From Erigeron canadensis (taxonomy: Eukaryota > Streptophyta > Magnoliopsida > Asterales > Asteraceae), in assembly GCF_010389155.1 (NCBI RefSeq), contig NC_057763.1:4402649-4466648 (forward strand): a stretch of 64,000 bases of DNA, in the 5' to 3' direction. Position 1 is the first letter of the stretch. Every line of letters starts with the position of its first letter. The translations under genes and the position numbers were made by a program. Below the pieces are notes generated by a model, which was given only the letters and a program-made list of their open reading frames with translations, had not been told where the DNA came from and ran no database searches. Shown in pieces: positions 56,237 through 64,000 of this stretch.

Positions 56237-59200
56237 TTAAATCCTAACTTCGAATTGTGAGTTCATGTGCCCGTCCTGAAAAACCTTTGTGCTGACCTTA
56301 TGTTCGTAAGCTGAATCATGAACTCCCAGAGCAGCTCTTCCTGAAGGGTCAAGATAGTTGGACCAAGAAGCATCCCATTCAATAGCTTTAGCAGTGCTGC
56401 ACGCCACACTTGCACCACCAGGCACGGTTAAGATTGCTGATTTCTGATACAAACATGAAACAGTAGTCAAAACAATGATCCGATGTACTTGAAGAAAGCA
56501 CGGTGTACATATAAGGGTTTAAGTCATCAAAATATAACATACTTTCACAAAATAGTCATTTTGTGTAACTTACTTTTTTTTGAGTCATTTAGATCATTGT
56601 ACTCTTAAAATTTAACAAAAAATATATTATACTTTCAAAAAATAGTCAATTTATATAATTTATTTTATTTTTAGTTGTTTAGGTCATTCTACTATTAAAA
56701 TTTGTCACCAAAATATAATATACTTTCATCAAATGGTCTCGATATCTAGGTTAACTAAACAAAATACCCCAAAATATACGATAATACCTTATTTTTTTCG
56801 AGTTTTCACAAACACATTGATATTGTACGCCATGGCTTACGGTTTTGAATATCGCACACCATGACTTGCATATTTGCAAAATCGTGCACTAGCACTTATA
56901 TTTTTGCAAAATCGCAACCCATATACAGCAACCATCATCTCCATCATTGTATCTGATTTACTTGTAAGTTTTACTAGGTTCGTGACTTACAAATTATTTA
57001 AAATTGCAATTATAAAAAACAATAAGTATACCCTACTTTAATAAATCACCAAAATATAAAATATTTTTTTAAAAATGGTGTATTCGTTTAGATGAACTAA
57101 CTTAAGAACCTTAAAATCATGAAAAATATACGATAATATCCTATTTGTTTTAATTTACAAAATACCTATTAAAAATTACAAATCATGGCTTACGATTTTG
57201 AAAAAAATGCAAGTCATGGAGTAGGATATTCAAAACCACAAGCCATGGTTTGGGATTTCAATGTGTATTTGTAAAAATTAGAAAAAAAATAAAGTAGTAT
57301 CGTATATTTTTGATGATTTTTGATTATATAGTTTAGTTAATCTAAATATTGGAACCATTTGATAAAAATATATTATACTTTGATGACAAGTTTTAATAGT
57401 ACAATGACCTAAATAACTAAAGATAAAGTAAATTATATAAAATGACTACATTTTAAAATAGGTTATACTTTATGTTAAAAATAAAAAGTAGAGTAACCTA
57501 TATGACCAAAAAAATTAGTAGGTTACATAAAATGACTATTTTGTAAAAGTATATTACACTTTGATAACTTTAACCCTACATCTAATGAGTGTAAGGACAT
57601 GCCTGAGGGAAGAGCCGTTCAAAGATCATACGATAGTAATATGCTTCTTTTGTCATTGGTGTGTTGTGAGGGAAGATATGTGTTGCGTTAAGCATCATCT
57701 TATCAGTCACCTGAATCAATAGTTTGAGTTATAAGCAAAAACTTGACTTCTGATTGATTTTTTTGAACCTTGACTTTGCAAAAAGAAAGTCAAGTACTAT
57801 TATTCAAAAGATCGATCAATTGTCATCGCCATCACCATTAAATCTTAAGAAGTTAGAAATTAGTTACATGAATTTCGGCATGGTTTTTTAGTCCATCGAT
57901 CCAGCTATACCCAACACCGTCGCTAAACTGCTCTTTCTGCCTATACAAAATATGCTGCAGCAAACAAATTTGTTATGATGCGATTAAATTCCCAAAATAT
58001 AGATCTAATTATCTAAGTTGATACCTTTGGCAAATACGGACGGTCTTCATCATCAAAAGCCCTTCTAAGAATCCACTTTTCGATGCGGTTTTTCTCAATA
58101 TCAATCTATGAAAATTCATGGGTCTAAGTAACTTATTTTCTTAAGTGTCACCTGCGACATCAGTGTAAATGAGCCGGATGGTGGCAATATCTTACCATTT
58201 TCATCTTGGGGTCGATACTCATTGCAACATCGATGAACTTTTTATCTAGAAATGGCACTCGAGCCTCCAAGCCCCAAGCAGATGTCGACTTATTTGCTCT
58301 CAAGCAATCATACAGATGAATGGCCTTTATCTGAGACAGTAAGCCCACGGTTAGTCAAACATTTAATGGGACATTGTGATCTAAACAAAATAGTTTGTTG
58401 TACAATCACTGAATGAGAAAATAAAGCAAATACCTTGCGACAAGTTTCACGATGGAACTCTTCCTTATTTGGTGCCTTGTGGAAGTACAAGTAGCCACCA
58501 AATATCTCGTCTGCGCCTTCTCCAGATATCACCATTTTCACTCCAAGGGACTTGATCTTGCGGGACATTAGAAACATTGGTGTGCTAGCCCTTATTGTCG
58601 TCACATCATATGTTTCAATATGATAAATTACATCTTCTATGGCATCAATACCATCCTATCACATATTAGTTTGTCACTATTCAACACTAGTCACTTAAAG
58701 TCTGAATCCCAATACAACTAGATGATGAAAATGGTACCTGAACACTAAAGTGGAACTCGTGATGAACCGTACCCAAATAACCAGCTACTTCCAATGCAGA
58801 CTTTAGGTCTGGTGAACCCTGTTCAAAACCGCACATTAGGTAAAGGGTTCAAAGTTTGAACCCTAGACGATATGGGTTAGATAATCAAAACAACCCAAAG
58901 TACCATTCAAACTACACAGACAATGAGTCAGCTCTTGGAATTAGTCTGCTTGCAAAGTGAGAAAGACACCCATGATTACCAAAAATAAAAAACTAAACAG
59001 AATGGTTTAGCCAGTTCTAAGTTATGTGACAAGATTTGTGTTAATTACCTCAAGACCAATCGAAAAGGAATGAAGCTGAGCTCCCCATTGCTTGGCTGCC
59101 TTTGTACCAGACAAATGACGTGCAGTGATGGAAGCCACCAGTGACGAGTCCAAACCTCCTGATAGGAGAACTCCGAAGGGTACATCTGTCATTAGCCTTT

Positions 59201-60419
59201 TGATCACGGCCTACAGTTTTACACGAAACCTACATTATTGCTTATAAAACCTTAACTTATGAAAGATTATTAGAACTAATACGTTATCCTCCATCACTTA
59301 CGTCCTCTAGAGCATGTCGTAGAGCAATAGGATCATAAGGACCAGATGGAATCGCTTCTGAGAACCATAGAGGGTTGTACCATCTCTTAAAACCACCTAT
59401 TTTGCTCGAGTACAAGTGTCCCGGCCGAAACACCTCAAAATGCTCACATTCGTCGTTTAACCCTTTTAGTTCAGATGATATACAAACCGACCCTAAATAA
59501 AAAATTAACTTATGATAAGTGTTAGTTGTAACCAAAACAAATATGATCTGCATAAGTATACGACGATCACCATCAAGTCCCCAACCAATGTACAAAGATG
59601 TGATCCCAATAGCATCACGAGCCGAAATAAAGCTGTTATCGTTGGTATCATATAAAACGAAAGAAAACATCCCGTCCAACATGTCAACAAAGTTTTCTCC
59701 ATACTCCTCGTACTGCAATAGATGCACCAAGAAAACAAATGTGAATCTGTGATAACCTAGAATTCTGGATGTGATACTTCAACACATATATTCCGTATTC
59801 TTAAAAAGTCATGTTTAATGTATTGTTATAAAAAAACAAAAGGAGCCGAAAATGTTGGCATAAGAAAATGCAAGATACACCAAGGACTCACAAGATGCGC
59901 GATAACTTCACAATCACTACCGGTTTTGAATTTATGGCGCGGCAAACGGCTACGTAGATCCTCATGATTGTATATCTCACCATTTACCTATAGAATTTTT
60001 AAACATAACCCTCCGTCCCATTTTAGTTGTCATATTGACTCACTTTGACCGTAAATAACTTTGTTTGTGTCATGTAACACTTGATATAAAATATATGAAT
60101 GTATTGAGTTTTTAATGTACTTTTCGTTCATATAAGTTTCATCAACTACTATATAGTACAAACAAAGTTATTTATTGTCAAAGTTAGTCAACATGACAAC
60201 TAAAATAGGACGGTGGAGTATTAACTAAATTTTAGTGAACAAAGCAGAGAGTTGAGGATGGTTAAATGATGAGTAGTTACCGCTACTACGATACTTTTAT
60301 CTTCATTGTAGAGGGGTTGATCTCCGAAGGCCGGATCAACGATGGCTAGTCGTTGATGACCTATATAGCAATCCCCGTGCTGATATAGACCACTCCAATC
60401 TGGACCGCGATGCTTTAGC
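56237..60419 (-). CDS. Asparagine synthetase (glutamine-hydrolysing), first exon outside window
   Basis: Makes asparagine from aspartate, glutamine and ATP; central to nitrogen transport. Twelve minus-strand exons seen: 60419-60281, 59987-59892, 59712-59571, 59492-59302, 59210-59049, 58818-58738, 58655-58434, 58330-58196, 58105-58025, 57954-57868, 57710-57603, 56443-56237, giving about 550 aa. They cover the rest of the glutaminase domain ([33 protein letters not shown]) and the whole synthetase domain with the ATP pyrophosphatase loop (LSGGLDSSL) and [12 protein letters not shown]. The first exon, which should carry the MCGI start and catalytic Cys2 (about 40 aa), was not found up to 64000. 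The intron there is thus at least 3.5 kb. Intron 57602-56444 has a GC donor. The 78-nt intron 59570-59493 is open in frame. Confidence 0.95.
56515..57576. mobile_element. MULE-type element in the last asparagine synthetase intron
   Basis: Long terminal inverted repeats. The left end reads GGGTTTAAGTCATCAAAATA, and the right end, reversed, reads GGGTTAAAGTTATCAAAGTG. Both continue into ACAAAATAGTCATTTT. Flanks TACATATAA (56506-56514) and TACATCTAA (57577-57585) match at 8/9, a Mutator-type duplication. The inner region also shows inverted similarity (TATTATACTTT, AAGTCATGG motifs). 1,062 bp, no transposase ORF. It makes up almost the whole GC-AG intron. Confidence 0.78.
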
Positions 60420-60470
60420 CTGTTTTGGCAAAAGAAAGGATTTAAAGTCTAAAAGGGAAAATACATAACA

Positions 60471-60854
60471 TCTATACTATCTATATAAACAAACTACCCC
60501 CTAAAAATTTAACAATTTACCTTTAAAATTTCTAATTTACCCTTTTAATTTATACTACCATCAAACACTTCATCCCTGAAATTCCAAAACTACCCTTAAA
60601 AAAAAATCTTACGCGTGTCCTTCCCTTCCCTGAAGTTGCTCACATAGTATACCAAAATAACACACATACGTTACTGAATTTAATAATCAATCAACATAAA
60701 AAAACGTTCGCTCTAAAACAACGACGACGGTTTACACTTTCAGCCGGACTAAGAAACACTTTAGTTGAATTATACATTCACATAATAACACGATACCGCT
60801 ACTTAACCAACGTTTTTTCCAATGTCCCGCTGCATCACGCGGGTACAAGGCTAG
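60471..60854 (+). mobile_element. Non-autonomous Helitron in asparagine synthetase intron 1
   Basis: Starts A^TCTATACTATCTATATAAAC, followed by AAACTACCCCC, and ends CTGCATCACGCGGGTACAAGG CTAG before T. 384 bp. The best complete copy of the Helitron family in this window: both termini, the hairpin and the A/T flanks are present. It lies antisense to the host gene. Confidence 0.75.
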
Positions 60855-60965
60855 TTTTATATATAGTTAGTTCCTTCTCATTTTTGTCAATTTCATATAT
60901 GTCCAGAATATATGTTTTTACGAGTAATATGATACTTGTATATATGAATTTTTGTTCAACTAGTA

Positions 60966-61090
60966 ACAACCACCAACGGGGCGTAATAGTCAGACGTCCT
61001 GATGTCATCACTAAAAGTCTAAGGTTCGAAACTCCGTAGGTAAAATTTTGGGGGTGGTTAAGAAAAGAGTTTAGAAACAGTCCCAAAAAT
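60966..61090 (+). mobile_element. SINE-like sequence in asparagine synthetase intron 1
   Basis: Box A-like GGGGCGTAATAGTCAG and, about 40 bp later, box B-like AAGGTTCGAAACTCC. No clear A-tail. Could also be a tRNA-like relic. Confidence 0.45.
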
Positions 61091-61559
61091 ACACCGGTTA
61101 AACTAGGAACTGAAGCTCGTATTTGTTTTATTCACCCGGCCTAGCCGTTTGTCCAGCAAATACGAAATAACTGAAAAACTTGTTTTAAGATTTTGAACCA
61201 CATTAAAATGATAACATTCGGTATATGTTAACTAGTCTGGTTTAAGTTCGAGCACGGAACCGGCCAGTAGGCCACCGATGGTGACCCCGATTAGCCTTCT
61301 AGTCTTTTATTTTTCTATGTAACCTAACAGTTTTGGACTACGGAGACACTAAACCATATAGTGTAAAATAATTGAAAAACATTGTTGTGTTTATTATTCA
61401 TGTTACGGGTAAAAAGAATAAATAAAGACGTCGTAGAGTGTAAATAATTAACTTTAAACTTTTGTTCTATTTGAACTTGATACAATATTTGCGATTTAAA
61501 GTGTAAAACCCTTGTACTACTATACGATTTACTTTTAGTCCAACTTTTGTCACTGGTTC

Positions 61560-62182
61560 CTTCTCTCCAAAACCAATAACTATGCCCGTACTGATCGAAC
61601 CGCTATAATTTGGTTTTTTAAAATCTAAAACCATTAGGTTACGATTTTTTTGGTTCGGTTTTAGTCGGTTTTTAACCACTTGTGAGTTTGAGCCAACTTG
61701 AGCTAAAAAATATTAAGGTTTATACTATATGATTATACTACAATTTCAATAAATTATCCAAACAATATTAGTAACAAAAAACAATTCAACAATGACAATA
61801 AATCCATCAAATTAAGTTGAACAACCTTCAAATATTTATTTCAACTAACTATTTATATCTTTCACGTGTTGTTTATATATGAAATTGATTAAACCGAATC
61901 GATTTTGTTGTGTCTTTTCACATAAAACGTACAATTAATTTGTTTGTACACTAACCAAAGCAAATATATTAACATTGTCTAATGAGAATGAGAATTAAAA
62001 GGATATAAATACAAAGATTTATAAACAATATATATATTTTTGGTTCAGTTCAGTTTTATGGATCAGTTTTTTATATAAAACCGAAACCGACCAAAACATT
62101 CAGTTTTCAAAAAATAAAAAACAAATACCATTGGTTTTTTCGGTTTGATTTTTTTAGTTTTTTCGGTTTTTGCTCACCCCTA
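61560..62182. mobile_element. hAT-type MITE with one intact end
   Basis: The right end TTTTTGCTCACCCCTA (62167-62182) equals the hAT end at 39809. The inner sequence has dense AACCGAA/TTCGGTT repeats (61600-61680, 62040-62175). The left TAGGGGTGAG end is not preserved, so the left boundary is approximate. Confidence 0.6.
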
Positions 62183-62648
62183 CGGTTGTTGAGTTATCGA
62201 ACTACAAAATTGTCTATGCTGGTCAAATTTATGGTATGTACTTTATGAAGTAGGTGAAAATAATAGCTAGATTGCCTTATCAATCAACACATATACAACG
62301 TGAGTAACTAGAAAATGATTAATTACTTAATTATCTAAGTTTTTTGATAATAATTCGAAAGGAAAATGATTGATAGACCTAAAACAAGAGCCTAAATATA
62401 TGTCTAATATTTTAGATGTTTGATACATGTTATATGAGTTTTCTTTATCTTTACCATTAATCAAGCAAGGTGTCATTATCTTATTATTAGGCCTATCTTT
62501 AGGCATACCAATTAATCTCATTAATCATTATCCCAATTCAAAATTTTATCAACTTTTAACCGAAACAAAATGGTCAAAAATATATTGATGAGTTAAAGTT
62601 GCCATTAGTTTTAGAATTACTTGCTATAATATTCTTTTTCAATTCTTA

Positions 62649-63977
62649 GGGGGCGTTTGGTTCACAGAATGTTTTTGAAGGAATTGGAATCTGTCAAAGG
62701 AATTATAATTTGAAGGAATTGAAAACTGAATTGATTAGAATCTGATGGAATTGGAATATGAAGAAATTATAATTTGCATTTGTTTGGTTGGCCGAAATCA
62801 AATGGAATGGAATGAAATTCATAATATAAATAATAATAATATAATTAATAAATATATTTTTATAAAATTTTTTTAAAAAAATTATAATGTGTATAAAATA
62901 TTATTAGTTTTTATATAATAATAAAAAATATTATAATATAATTATAAAATAATAAATTTTTTAGAATCTAACATTATTATTTTATAAAAATATAACTATT
63001 TATTAATTAATTATTTTAAATAAAATAAAAATATACTTTTATAAAAAAGAAGTAAATTTATATAAAATACTGACTTATTGCTGAATAATAATAAATATTA
63101 ATTTTATAATATTAATAAATAATAATAATAATAATACTTTATATTAATTATTTTAATAATATTATATTAGTTAATACTATTAAAAAAATAATAACTATTA
63201 TTATTGTTATTAAATTATTGTATTATTTATATCAATAATTATTATTGTTATAATTATACTTATTATAATTATAACTAATTATTATTATTTTTATTATATT
63301 ATTATATTAATTGTAATAATAATTGTTATTTATATTAATAGTAATTTTTTTGCGATAATATTAATTATTATAAATATTAATAATAACTGCTATTTAAATT
63401 AATATAATAATGTTAACTAATAATAATTATTTAAATTAACATTAATAAAATAATAATAGTAATAATAACTAGTATTATTTAGTTATTTAAAATAATAATA
63501 ATAGTAATTATTAATTATAATAATAATTATTATTATATATAATACTAATTATTTTGACTAATAATAATTATTGATATTTTTATATTATTATATAATTGAA
63601 ATAATAATAATAACTATTTTTATAATATAATACAATAATAATAATAACTAATTATTATTATTATTATTATTTATTATTATTATTATTATTATAATAGTAA
63701 TAGAAATTTATAATATCTATTAAATAAAACATAATAATAATTTTAGAAGTGTTAAATTGCGAATTCTATTGGAATTCAAAACTTTCCATCCAATTTGCCA
63801 AGGAAATTGAATTCTTTAATTTGATGGAATTTAAATGATTCCAATTCCAATTCCTTACGAACCAAACAAGTCATAGAATGGAATCCGAATTCCATTCTGT
63901 CAACCAAACAGAAAATGGAATGAAATTCGGATTCCAATTCTTTCGAATTCCAACGAATTCTGCGAACTAAACACCCT
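62649..63977. mobile_element. PIF/Harbinger-type MITE with very AT-rich core
   Basis: The left end is GGGGGCGTTTGGTTCACAGA and the right end, reversed, is AGGGTGTTTAGTTCGCAGAA. Flanked by TTA (62646-62648 and 63978-63980). Both ends have GGAATTGGAAT-type subterminal repeats. The ~900-bp core (62820-63730) is almost only A and T, mostly ATT/AAT runs. No ORF. It lies in intron 1 of asparagine synthetase. Confidence 0.75.
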
Positions 63978-64000
63978 TTAAGAAAATGAAAAGGTTTTAC

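Overview
This 64 kb window is plant nuclear DNA. It is AT-rich and its genes have many small exons with GT-AG introns. Protein types and repeat families point to a eudicot, and some repeats (a GGGGTAAGAC-type SINE, Helitrons ending GCGCGGGTAC...CTAG) suggest Asteraceae. The family assignment is inference.

Seven protein-coding genes could be rebuilt exon by exon with phase-consistent junctions. (1) 118-3589 (+) and (2) 4679-8276 (+) are a tandem pair of phosphoinositide-specific phospholipases C. (3) 8802-9850 (-) is a small TRM/LONGIFOLIA-like protein with a DUF3741 motif and a DUF4378 tail. (4) 11335-15830 (-) is an ER-type omega-3 desaturase (FAD3) with eight exons. (5) 29221-34701 (+) is an IDM1-like chromatin protein with Agenet-like, Jas/TPL-binding, PHD and GNAT regions and a possible alternative C-terminus. 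(6) 51427-56070 (+) is a trichome-birefringence-like O-acetyltransferase. (7) 56237-60419 (-) is glutamine-hydrolysing asparagine synthetase; its first exon lies beyond 64000. Genes 6 and 7 converge tail to tail with 166 bp between stop codons. The genes are ordinary housekeeping, lipid or cell-wall genes and do not form a common pathway.

The rest is a dense mosaic of mobile elements. 16-20 kb is a cluster of short inverted-repeat elements sitting in (TA)n/(TG)n microsatellites. 21.5-28.6 kb holds two PIF/Harbinger-type elements that carry only a Myb/SANT-like ORF, both decayed, plus a deletion derivative of one. 35-51 kb holds a pogo-like element, several non-autonomous Helitrons, a hAT MITE with a perfect 8-bp target duplication, SINEs and the 3' end of a LINE. 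Almost every long intron of FAD3 and asparagine synthetase also holds one or more such elements.

I saw no CRISPR array, rRNA or intact tRNA gene, and no LTR retrotransposon. No clearly new biochemical system is evident. The most interesting items are the Micron-like cluster, the MITE birth series, the minimal poly(A) retro-insertion with a 17-bp duplication, the repeated Helitron and SINE families, and the splice-form questions in the IDM1-like and asparagine synthetase genes. Exon boundaries come from reading splice sites and frames by eye, without transcript data.
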